47,138 bases of DNA, from contig NZ_BAGD01000024.1 of assembly GCF_000308635.1 (NCBI RefSeq), positions 1-47,138 on the forward strand, written 5' to 3'. This document shows positions 24,646 to 31,849 of the stretch, piece by piece. A program made the position numbers and the translations under genes. The notes below the pieces were generated by a model. That model worked only from the letters and a program-made list of their open reading frames with translations. It made no database searches and was not told where the DNA came from. This DNA is from Nocardia otitidiscaviarum NBRC 14405 (GTDB lineage Bacteria > Actinomycetota > Actinomycetes > Mycobacteriales > Mycobacteriaceae). Each line of letters opens with the position of its first letter. Position 1 is the stretch's first letter.

Positions 24646-25160
24646 AGCGCAGGGTGGTATTCCGCGTGCGGTATGGCGAGAGGCCAGGCAGCGTCGCGGA
24701 CGGCCAAGCAATACCGAAGTATGGCAGGATCGGTCGTGAGTGCCAGACCGCCCAGGTTGCCATCCGTCTTGAACGCCGTAAAGGCTACAGCTTCGTCATC
24801 CAATGTCCACCAATCGTCCGCTGTCAATGCATTTGGGTCTATTACGTGCCGGGGAAGCCAGCGAACATCTTCCCCGGATTCTACGTTTATTCGTGTAGTG
24901 GCGTACAAGAACCGTGCGTAATCAGTAAGCGGCTCACTAACCACTCGTAACCGTTGGATGCGCCGACCTGTGTCGGTGATATCTCTAATCAGGAACTCCC
25001 ACGAAGACCACGATTCATCGAAGTTGCCGGTACGGATGAACTCAGCCAGATCTTCTTCCTCATCTGCTACGGAGTACTCATCCTGGGTTTCGAGATGGAA
25101 AGCCCCTCGCTTGCAGCTCTTGAGCCTCTCCCTGAATTCGTGGGCGTTAAGGAGTATCAT
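24642..25160 (-). CDS. DUF6879-family protein
   Basis: A 172-residue acidic protein (LNAHEFRERLKSCKRGAFHL and YARFLYATTRINVESGEDVR) matching the actinobacterial DUF6879 pattern, often encoded next to DUF5753 regulators. The WWTLDDEAVAFTAFK segment is typical. Its biochemical role is not known; it may act as the partner or effector of the XRE regulator. It overlaps both neighbours (14 bases with the upstream stop, four with the downstream start), so the three are made as a unit. Confidence 0.8.
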   Translation of the reverse strand: MILLNAHEFRERLKSCKRGAFHLETQDEYSVADEEEDLAEFIRTGNFDESWSSWEFLIRDITDTGRRIQRLRVVSEPLTDYARFLYATTRINVESGEDVRWLPRHVIDPNALTADDWWTLDDEAVAFTAFKTDGNLGGLALTTDPAILRYCLAVRDAAWPLAIPHAEYHPAL

Positions 25161-25476
25161 CGTCCGGTCGAATCTCCCTTGCTTTCGGTACTTCTATGCT
25201 CTGCTCATACTCAAGAATTTTCATCTGCGACAGTTCGGCCGGATCGGTGATCGGCTCACCTTCAAGGTAGAACGTCCCGTGTCCGCTGTCTTCGAGTCTC
25301 GCGCCGAGGCAACTGCCTGGCTCAAGGTAGCCCAGAAGCTTGTGCGGGATCTCGACGCGCCTTATGTCGTCCTCCAAGAGCTTCCAGCCGATCATGACGT
25401 AACTGTCGTCCGTCGCGAACAGAGCCGGGGAGCCGTCGCGACGGGTGTCCGTGCCAAGGTGGCGAAGGTGCCTCAT
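25147..25476 (-). CDS. Hypothetical first gene of the XRE/DUF6879 operon
   Basis: A 109-residue protein I cannot assign to a named family. It has SPALFATDDSYVMIGWKLLE in the middle and an acidic end. No membrane segment is present. ATG 25476 follows AAAGGA at good spacing, which makes it better than the upstream alternative that would add 13 residues. It begins the operon and ends inside the DUF6879 gene. Confidence 0.7.
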   Translation of the reverse strand: MRHLRHLGTDTRRDGSPALFATDDSYVMIGWKLLEDDIRRVEIPHKLLGYLEPGSCLGARLEDSGHGTFYLEGEPITDPAELSQMKILEYEQSIEVPKAREIRPDDDTP

Positions 25477-25534
25477 GATGGTGGTCCTTTGCGTGGAACC
25501 GGATTTATCCGACACCTGAGGGTGCGCCGTTATT

Positions 25535-25624
25535 CCTGATCAGGTCAATAGCCTGACTCAAAGTGCTGCAAACATCTACAAACCTGTAGACCAGGGTGCG
25601 CAAGCTTCCATAGCGTCTGATCAG
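25535..25624. promoter_or_regulatory. Divergent control region with repeated CTGATCAG palindromes
   Basis: CTGATCAG occurs at 25536-25543 (within the 10-bp palindrome CCTGATCAGG) and at 25617-25624. A TCAGG/CCTGA pair and a CTACA/TGTAG inverted repeat lie between them. The sites sit between the minus-strand XRE operon and the plus-strand small-protein operon. Confidence 0.5.
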
Positions 25625-25697
25625 GCGTTCGGGGCCGGTGCAGTCGTCTCGGTCCCGAGCTGCCTTGCCAGTGTGGGCCGTCTGCCGGGGAGAGATC

Positions 25698-25856
25698 GTG
25701 AAGCGCCAACTACCGCAACGGAAGCCAGGAACGTACCGCTTCACCGCGTGGACGGTTCCTATGCCGTCCGTCGAGCTGATGGCACGGTTCGCCGATGCCA
25801 GAGACCGCTGGGCGGCTGAGGATCCCGAGATCAGCCGATCGCGGACAAGGGGCTGA
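25698..25856 (+). CDS. Small hypothetical protein
   Basis: A 52-residue protein starting at GTG 25698, with GGGGAGAG 4-11 nt upstream. The end, VELMARFADARDRWAAEDPE, is helical. It is the first of three tightly packed small genes facing away from the XRE operon. No family is recognised. Confidence 0.55.
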   Translation: MKRQLPQRKPGTYRFTAWTVPMPSVELMARFADARDRWAAEDPEISRSRTRG

Positions 25857-25857
25857 G

Positions 25858-26013
25858 ATGGCTTATCAGCGAAGGGTCTACGAGTTCCCCGGCGGCTTCC
25901 TGGAAACCAACACCTATGGAGACGAAGACGACTCGGGCGTCTACTTGGAGTTCTTCCGGTCGGATGAAGACCGCCAGGACGACGAACGACCGGAGGCGGG
26001 ACATGCGGTATAG
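25858..26013 (+). CDS. Small acidic hypothetical protein
   Basis: A 51-residue protein whose ATG follows the previous stop by one base (TGAGATG). It reads YEFPGGFLETNTYGDEDDSG then YLEFFRSDEDRQ and is strongly acidic in its second half. It overlaps the next gene by 11 bases. The size, acidity and coupling would suit a DNA mimic or an inhibitor partner, but that is speculation. Confidence 0.55.
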   Translation: MAYQRRVYEFPGGFLETNTYGDEDDSGVYLEFFRSDEDRQDDERPEAGHAV

Positions 26014-26362
26014 GGCGACGGTATTGGGCTATCTCCGAACCGATGTGTCCGGCATGGCGTTGCTGTGGGACCAGAGCCAGCTTCGCAAGCGCGCCGAACA
26101 GCTGGGCCTGGACTTTGCTGACATGGTCGTTTATGACCCTCGATTCGGTCGGCCACCGCTGGCCCGGCTGAAAGCGCAAGCCACCCGGTTGCGTGCTGAG
26201 GCCATCATCGTGCCCAGCGCTGAACACTTCGCGGGCGGACAGATTCCGGTCGATCTGATTCGCCGGGTGGACATCATCACCGTGACACCGCAGGAGACCT
26301 ACGCACGGCGCGTCGTGCCGCCGCTGCCGGACCTCCCACCTACCAGCGCGGACGAAGTATAA
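26003..26362 (+). CDS. Resolvase-like small protein, probably without catalytic serine
   Basis: A 119-residue protein resembling the N-terminal domain of serine recombinases: VLGYLRTD at the start, a helix QSQLRKRAEQLGLDFADMVV, then DPRFGRPPLARLKAQA and EAIIVPSAEHF. In active resolvases the first strand is YxRxS; here the serine position is Asp, so catalysis is unlikely. No DNA-binding C-terminal domain follows. It starts inside the previous gene. It may be a structural or regulatory derivative. The fold assignment is tentative. Confidence 0.55.
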   Translation: MRYRATVLGYLRTDVSGMALLWDQSQLRKRAEQLGLDFADMVVYDPRFGRPPLARLKAQATRLRAEAIIVPSAEHFAGGQIPVDLIRRVDIITVTPQETYARRVVPPLPDLPPTSADEV

Positions 26363-26483
26363 CCACCAGAACCACTCCGATGCTCGGGAACCTGGGAGGG
26401 AGGTAACCGCATGTTCGGACCTTGATCAGCGGAGACGCTGACCTTCTGCACTTCATTCAGCTGTTGGCACACAATGGCTATGG

Positions 26484-26517
26484 AGACCCCCGGCAATCGC
26501 AACCGCGCCGGGGGTCT
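26484..26517. terminator. 11-bp stem-loop terminator candidate
   Basis: AGACCCCCGGC (26484-26494) pairs perfectly with GCCGGGGGTCT (26507-26517) around a 12-nt loop, between the small-protein operon and the next plus-strand gene. The remainder of 26363-26649 shows no gene. Confidence 0.65.
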
Positions 26518-26649
26518 GCTCAGACCACGAGAACCGTGTCCGGTCGGATCGAGGCTGCGTTCTGCCCTGGCAACGGCTTTGCGGAATGGCGTCGGCGCGC
26601 CGGGGGCGACCACGGCAACCGTGGAGTGTTCAGTTCATAGAATCCCTTC

Positions 26650-27492
26650 GTGACGGATCCCACACAGATCACCGACGACCAGATCGCAGCAAAATGGCGC
26701 GAAATCGGGCCGCTAATCGAGCGTGTGATGCAACGACTGGACACGAAGAACGAGTTTCCAGTCGAAGCGGGTTCTTCACTCGCGGGGGACGATAGTGCCA
26801 GCCAGCCATATCAGGTGTCACATGCTGTTCGCTGCTGCATCCATGCCGGAGTGGATCACCTGCATGCGCTGAAGCGTCAAGTTGTTGACGCAGGTGTAGT
26901 GCATACGATGGCACCGTTCAGCCTCGCGCGTGGAGCCCTAGAGAACCTTTCAATCGCCTACTGGATCTTGCACCCCAAGGAGCGGGACGAGCGGATCACG
27001 CGTGCGCTCCGATGGCATGCGCAGAACGTGAAAGATAACGAACGCGCGAACGGTCCACAGGGCCGGGGCCTTCCGAACTGCGAGGCTGAGCCCTACCTGC
27101 TCAAGATCGAGGCAGTCGGTCGAAAGCGGCCTGGTGTACCGGTAGCGGCCATCCCCAAGCAGCCGGGCATGGCGGCGGTAAAGGCCATCCGTGATGGCCA
27201 CACGAGCTCCGAAGCCGTGAAGTACTCCCAAGACAATGCTGTAACCGCTGGATCAGTCTTGTGGGCCTGGCAACTCTGCTCGGGCTTCGCCCACGGCCGC
27301 CAATGGGCCATCCTCGGTGTCTCAGACCGCGAAACGCACCCAACCTCGGATCCGGATGTGATGCACCTCCGGTTAAGTGCGAATCTCGGAGCTGTCCAGT
27401 TGGTGGCGCTTGAAGCGCTTCACCTTCTGACCGATGTCCTGCGCACGTACGACCAGCGCGCAGGCTCGCATCTGGAGCAGATTGTCAAATGA
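26650..27492 (+). CDS. Hypothetical helical protein, last cargo gene
   Basis: A 280-residue protein with GTG start at 26650. It is helix-rich, with HTMAPFSLARGALENLSIAY then WILHP followed by RALRWHAQNVKDNE, and a later SGFAHGRQWA. No membrane segment or signal is seen. The pattern vaguely recalls HEPN-like or abortive-infection helical proteins, but no motif is clear enough to name a family. It lies closest to attR, a position often used for cargo that benefits the host. Confidence 0.7.
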   Translation: MTDPTQITDDQIAAKWREIGPLIERVMQRLDTKNEFPVEAGSSLAGDDSASQPYQVSHAVRCCIHAGVDHLHALKRQVVDAGVVHTMAPFSLARGALENLSIAYWILHPKERDERITRALRWHAQNVKDNERANGPQGRGLPNCEAEPYLLKIEAVGRKRPGVPVAAIPKQPGMAAVKAIRDGHTSSEAVKYSQDNAVTAGSVLWAWQLCSGFAHGRQWAILGVSDRETHPTSDPDVMHLRLSANLGAVQLVALEALHLLTDVLRTYDQRAGSHLEQIVK

Positions 27493-27500
27493 GTGGCTCT

Positions 27501-27518
27501 CAATGCTCGTGAGCATTG
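27501..27518. repeat. Short palindrome after the last cargo gene
   Basis: CAATGCTC, GT, GAGCATTG is a perfect 8-bp hairpin 9 bp past the stop at 27492. A related GAGCAT/ATGCTC stem recurs in the terminator at 27682-27712. Confidence 0.4.
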
Positions 27519-27681
27519 CACGAGGACCGGACTCCGCCCTCTGCGGTATGAGATCGGCCGACCGTTGGCGGCGGGAACGAGAGGCGAGGGATGGGATACG
27601 CGTCGATCGAACCTGGTGTGATGCCCAGCAATCAGGCACGAATCTGGCACGGGTCTTTCACAGGTCTGGTGGATAGGAGTC

Positions 27682-27712
27682 GGCCCCTGAGCATACGCAA
27701 TGCTCAGGGGCC
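27682..27712. terminator. Terminator supplied by the element next to tRNA-Pro
   Basis: GGCCCCTGAGCAT (27682-27694) pairs perfectly with 27700-27712 around a 5-nt loop. It sits just outside the attachment repeat, at the same place relative to the tRNA as the native terminator at 18114-18149. It therefore probably ends tRNA-Pro transcription now. Confidence 0.65.
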
Positions 27713-27717
27713 ATTTC

Positions 27718-27809
<92 letters not shown>

Positions 27810-27873
27810 TGAAGCGAACGGGGAGTAGCTTAGCGCACGGTGGGGGTGGACGTTAAATCGGCTGGTCAGGGGA

Positions 27874-29010
27874 TCAAATGAGGCGGAGGGTGGTGAGGAG
27901 GCGGCGGGCGAAGGCGGGGTCTATGGAGCGGTCTACGCCGGTGTCGGCGGCGATGGTGAGGACTATGGAGTTGGTGGTGCCGCCGGAGACGGCGAAGGTG
28001 TAGACGGAGAAGGTGTCGGCGCAGCGGGGGTCGGGGGCGGTGAAGGTACCGGTGGTTTCCATGAAGACGCCCTGGAGGGAACCGTCGGTGTTGGTGAGGG
28101 GTTCACCGGGGGTGGAGGTGACGGCGGAGCCGGTGGTCCAGCCGATGCGGGCGATCTTCTCGCCGATCTCGCGGGCCGAGGCGGTGGCGTCGGGGTTGGT
28201 GGTGGCGCTCAGGAACATGTTGGTGCGCACGAAATCGGTGCAGTAGTTGACGCCCTCGGTGGTGAGGCCGGAGACGGGGACGGTCTCGTCGGTGCTGGCG
28301 AACTCCTTGATCGACTCGTCGAGCACCCAGTCCTGCGGGACATCCCAGGCCGCGCCGATATCGGTGGGGGAGATCACCTGATAGCCGGGGATGACGGGCG
28401 ACGGAGTGGTCGGTCCCGTCGTCGGCTGGGTGGTTCTGGTCGTGGTGGTCGGCTTGGCCGCGGAGGTGGTGGTCGGACCCGCGACCGGTTCCTCGGAGTC
28501 GCGGTTCACCAGGATGACGGCCACCGTGGCGACCAGCGCCAGCACCACGATGCCGATACCCGCGAACAGCAAGCCCTTTCGGCCGCCGCCGGATGGTGGA
28601 CCGTACTGGTTCGGAGGGAATGGCGCGGGGCCGGACCGGTACGGGTTCGGCGCCGACGGATTCGCCATCGTTCCGAACGGATTCGGAACAGTTCCGGACG
28701 GGTTCGAAAAAGGTCCGGAGAGATGCGGAACAGGTCCGGGTGGAGGCGAAGCAGGTCCGGAAGGATGTGATTGTGGCGCAGTGGGATTCGGCACCGGCCC
28801 GGATTGCCGCGGTGCGGGTCCGGGCGCGTACGGCGGATAGCCCCCGTACCCGCCCGGTGCCCCGTACCCAGCCTGCGTCGTCGGGTCGCCGGGCTGCTCC
28901 GGGTGGCGCGGCTGCGACTGCCACCGCGAACCGGGTTCGGGAGCGCCCTCCCACCATTCCGGATTCCGCTGTGTCCCATCGTCATCGCGGTCGTTGGAGC
29001 CACTGGTCAT
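27874..29010 (-). CDS. Pro-rich single-pass membrane protein, paralog A
   Basis: A 378-residue protein. The cytoplasmic N-terminal 140 residues are very Pro/Gly/Tyr/Ser-rich, with repeats such as NPSGTVPNPFGT. One membrane helix (GLLFAGIGIVVLALVATVAV) follows a basic KK/GRK stretch, then a Thr-rich linker and an extracytoplasmic domain of about 170 residues with two Cys (NYCTDFV and PRCADTF). It shares this plan and sequence stretches (RTNMFLSATT, GVFMETTG, FARRLLTTLR) with the next gene, so the two arose by tandem duplication. The function is unknown; a cell-envelope role is inferred from topology. Confidence 0.8.
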   Translation of the reverse strand: MTSGSNDRDDDGTQRNPEWWEGAPEPGSRWQSQPRHPEQPGDPTTQAGYGAPGGYGGYPPYAPGPAPRQSGPVPNPTAPQSHPSGPASPPPGPVPHLSGPFSNPSGTVPNPFGTMANPSAPNPYRSGPAPFPPNQYGPPSGGGRKGLLFAGIGIVVLALVATVAVILVNRDSEEPVAGPTTTSAAKPTTTTRTTQPTTGPTTPSPVIPGYQVISPTDIGAAWDVPQDWVLDESIKEFASTDETVPVSGLTTEGVNYCTDFVRTNMFLSATTNPDATASAREIGEKIARIGWTTGSAVTSTPGEPLTNTDGSLQGVFMETTGTFTAPDPRCADTFSVYTFAVSGGTTNSIVLTIAADTGVDRSIDPAFARRLLTTLRLI

Positions 29011-29045
29011 GGTCGACCCCCTGTTTCTTGCGGCCGTCGATCCGC

Positions 29046-30167
29046 CTAGATGGGGCGGAGAGTGGCCAGGAGTTGCTTGGCGAAATCTGTGGTCACGGCC
29101 TTGTCCACACCCGTGTCCGCGATGATGGTCAGCACGAAAGCGCCACTGTCGCCGGGGAATCCGAAGGTGTAGATGGCGTAGGTGGACGCGCAGCCCGGGC
29201 TCGGCGCGGGAGCGTTGCCGGTGGTTTCCACGAAGACACCCTCCAGCTTGCCGTCGGAGGTCCGGAACGATTCGGCGGGGCCCGGCGTGGAGTCCGTGGA
29301 GGTGGTGTACGCGAATCCGATCACGCGGGCGGTGACGTCGGAGATCGCCCGCACCGGATCCGATTCGTCGGATTGGGTCAGGAACATATTGGTGCGCACG
29401 TAGTCGGGGCAGTAGCCCGCGCCCTCCTGCGCCACCCCCGCCACCGGCAAAGCGTCAGCGCCGTAGCCGATTTCGACGGTGCTCCGGTCGATCTCCCAAT
29501 CGGCGGGCACATCGTAGGCCGCGCCGTTCTCCGGAAGCACGACCACCTGGTACCCGGGGATCACCGCGGCGGGCGCGGTGGGGCGGGCCGCCGTGGTCCG
29601 GGGAGCGGTGCTCGTGGACGGAGCGGAGTTCTCCGTGGTCAGCGCGCTCACCATGGACGGTGTGCTGCCCGGCGAGGCGGAATCGGCCGAATCCCGGTTC
29701 ACCAGCGCGACCGCCGTGACCGCGCCGACGACCACCAACGCCAGCACCCCGATGCCCGCGAAGAGCAAACCCTTGCCGCGCTTGCCGTTCGGCGGCTGGC
29801 CACCGCCCGGGGGCCTGTACCCGGGTGCGCCACCGTACGGTGGCTGCCCGCCGTATCCGGCCCCGCCGTATCCGGCGTGCACGGTCTGATCCATTGGACT
29901 CGCCTGGTACGCGGCGGTCGGCGGCCCGGCCGGAGCAGAGCCGGGCCAGGACTGAGCAGAACCGGGCCAGGGCTGCTCACTCGGCCGGTGCGGGGCGACC
30001 CCCGGCGGTCCGGTCGGGCGAGGACCGGGATGGCCCTGCGGTCCGGTCGGATATGGGCCGAGGCCAGCCTGCGGTCCGGTCGGGTACGGACCACGACTTC
30101 CCTGCGGCGGATCCTGCGCGCCCTGCCACCACTGCGGCTCCGGCTGATTGCGGTCGTCGCCACTCAT
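29046..30167 (-). CDS. Pro-rich single-pass membrane protein, paralog B
   Basis: A 373-residue tandem paralog of the gene at 27874. Shared features are the EPQWWQGA-type opening (PEWWEGAPEP in the other), the Pro/Gly/Tyr-rich region, the membrane helix GLLFAGIGVLALVVVGAVTA and the outer domain with GYCPDYVRTNMFL, LEGVFVETTG and FAKQLLATLRPI. The two cysteines are kept and may form a disulfide. Only 35 bp separate it from paralog A downstream, so they are probably one operon. The function is unknown. Confidence 0.8.
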   Translation of the reverse strand: MSGDDRNQPEPQWWQGAQDPPQGSRGPYPTGPQAGLGPYPTGPQGHPGPRPTGPPGVAPHRPSEQPWPGSAQSWPGSAPAGPPTAAYQASPMDQTVHAGYGGAGYGGQPPYGGAPGYRPPGGGQPPNGKRGKGLLFAGIGVLALVVVGAVTAVALVNRDSADSASPGSTPSMVSALTTENSAPSTSTAPRTTAARPTAPAAVIPGYQVVVLPENGAAYDVPADWEIDRSTVEIGYGADALPVAGVAQEGAGYCPDYVRTNMFLTQSDESDPVRAISDVTARVIGFAYTTSTDSTPGPAESFRTSDGKLEGVFVETTGNAPAPSPGCASTYAIYTFGFPGDSGAFVLTIIADTGVDKAVTTDFAKQLLATLRPI

Positions 30168-30216
30168 GGTCGTCCCCTGCCTGTCGTATCACCGCGTTGT
30201 ATATCGCGGCCGACGC

Positions 30217-31182
30217 CTATCGCGCAGCAGTGGCCGAAGACGCGGTGATCCCGCGCCCGCTATCGGCGGCCTGCTTCTTCGGCGGAGCGCCCACCAGCGT
30301 GAGGAGGGTGGCCTCGGGGCGGCAGCAGAACCGGTACGGGGCCCACGGCGAGGTGCCCAGGCCCGCCGACACGTGCAGGCGGGTGTGCTCGCCCCAGCGC
30401 GACGCGCCCTTGACCCGGGAGCGGTCGATGCCGCAGTTGGTGACCAGTGCGCCGTAGAACGGCAGGCACAGCTGGCCGCCGTGCGTATGCCCGGCCATGA
30501 CCAGGTCGTAGCCGTCGTCGGCGAACCGGTCCAGCACCCGCGGCTCGGGGGAGTGGGTGAGGCCGATGCTCAAGTCCGCCAGGGGGTTCGGTGCGCCCGC
30601 CACGGTGTCGTAGCGATCCCGCTTCAGGTGCGGGTCGTCGACGCCCGCGGTCGAGATCTTCACCCCGGCGACCTCGATATCGCGGCGCACGTGCGTCAGG
30701 TCCAGCCAGCCCCGCTCACTGAAGGCGGCGCGCAGATCCTGCCATGGCAGCGGGTCGCCGAAGACCCGCTTGTGGTCCTTCTCGAAGTACTTCAGCGGAT
30801 TCTTCGGCACCGGCGCGAAGTAGTCGTTGCTGCCGAAGATGAAGATGCCGGGACGCGCCAGCAGTCCGCCCAACGACTGCACGACGGACGGCACCGCCTT
30901 CGGATGCGCCAGATTGTCGCCGGTGTTCACCACCAGATCCGGTTCCAGCCGATCCAGCTCCCGCACCCACGCCTGCTTCAACTGCTGGCCGGGCGTCATG
31001 TGCAGATCGCTGATGTGTAGCACGCGTAGCGAGGGCTTACCCGGTTCGAGCACCGGTAGCGTCGCCTCCCGCAGCACGAATGCGTTCCGTTCGATGAGCG
31101 AGGCGTAACCGATTCCGGCGACCGCGGCCCCGGCGGCTCCCAGAGCGGCGTTTCGCAGGGCGGAGGTCGAGATAACGGGCAT
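30217..31182 (-). CDS. Metallophosphoesterase, YaeI-like
   Basis: A 321-residue calcineurin-like phosphoesterase with an N-terminal hydrophobic anchor (residues 5-25, ALGAAGAAVAGIGYASL). The two-metal motifs are all present: DLHMTPG, GDN (VVNTGDNLAH), GSND (FIFGSNDYF), the H in LTHSPEP and GHTHGGQ. It would hydrolyse a phosphoester at the inner or outer membrane face; the substrate is unknown. It corresponds in position and family to M. tuberculosis Rv3683 next to ponA2. ATG 31182 is chosen because the anchor begins directly after it. Confidence 0.9.
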   Translation of the reverse strand: MPVISTSALRNAALGAAGAAVAGIGYASLIERNAFVLREATLPVLEPGKPSLRVLHISDLHMTPGQQLKQAWVRELDRLEPDLVVNTGDNLAHPKAVPSVVQSLGGLLARPGIFIFGSNDYFAPVPKNPLKYFEKDHKRVFGDPLPWQDLRAAFSERGWLDLTHVRRDIEVAGVKISTAGVDDPHLKRDRYDTVAGAPNPLADLSIGLTHSPEPRVLDRFADDGYDLVMAGHTHGGQLCLPFYGALVTNCGIDRSRVKGASRWGEHTRLHVSAGLGTSPWAPYRFCCRPEATLLTLVGAPPKKQAADSGRGITASSATAAR

Positions 31183-31304
31183 TCGCCCAGAATAGGCGAC
31201 CTGCGGGGGAAACATCGACTTGTATGAGGCGTGGACCACTCCGGGGCGTCGACACCGGGAAAAAGAGTGGCGGGTGCGGGGGCCGCGAGCGGTAGCGTGG
31301 GCGC

Positions 31305-31769
31305 ATGTCGGAACTCAAGGCGAAGCTGCGTACGGACCTCACGGCCGCGATGAAGGCCAAGGACGCGCTGCGGCTCAACACGCTGCGCATGCTGCTGTCG
31401 GCCGTGCAGAACGCGGAGGTCGCGGGTACCGAGGCTCGGGAGCTCTCCGATGCCGAGGTGATCACGGTGCTGTCCAAGGAAGCCAAGAAGCGCAACGAGG
31501 CCGCCGTCGTCTACGAGCAGAACGGTCGCGGGGAGCTCGCCGCCAACGAGCGCGCGGAGGAGTCGATCATCGAGGAGTACCTCCCCACGCCGCTCACCGA
31601 CGCGGAGGTCGCGAATATCGCCGACACCGCCATCGCCCAGGTGGCCGAGCAGAACGGGGAGCGCCCCGGCATGAAGCAGATGGGCCAGGTCATGAAGATC
31701 GCGACCGCCCTCGCCGCGGGCCGCGCCGACGGCTCGCGCATCTCGGCGGCGGTCAAGGCTCGGCTCTAG
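31305..31769 (+). CDS. GatB/YqeY-domain protein
   Basis: A 154-residue helical protein of the YqeY family: LKAKLRTDLTAAMKAKDALR, then LNTLRMLLSAVQNAEV, EEYLPTPLTDAEV and MKQMGQVMKIATALAAGRAD. The domain also occurs at the C-terminus of GatB, where it contacts tRNA; the standalone protein's role is not settled. The gene is complete and divergent from the phosphoesterase. It ends just before a strong terminator shared with the convergent ponA2-like gene. Confidence 0.9.
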   Translation: MSELKAKLRTDLTAAMKAKDALRLNTLRMLLSAVQNAEVAGTEARELSDAEVITVLSKEAKKRNEAAVVYEQNGRGELAANERAEESIIEEYLPTPLTDAEVANIADTAIAQVAEQNGERPGMKQMGQVMKIATALAAGRADGSRISAAVKARL

Positions 31770-31801
31770 CCGAGGGCGTCACTTCCCGCCGGGAACAGCG
31801 A

Positions 31802-31834
31802 AATCGCCCGGGTGCACTGTGCACCCGGGCGATT
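31802..31834. terminator. Bidirectional 15-bp terminator hairpin
   Basis: AATCGCCCGGGTGCA (31802-31816) pairs perfectly with 31820-31834 around a CTG loop, with AT at both stem ends. It lies between convergent genes (YqeY and PBP) and serves both. Confidence 0.8.
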
Positions 31835-31849
31835 CTCGTCGGTGTCCCG

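Noticed and set aside
25505..26227. 240-codon minus-strand frame
   Set aside because: The plus-strand small genes here have overlaps and ribosome binding sites; the minus frame is Arg/Ser-rich and matches nothing.
28593..30248. 551-codon plus-strand open frame
   Set aside because: It is antisense to the two Pro-rich membrane genes and consists of low-complexity Arg/Gly sequence.
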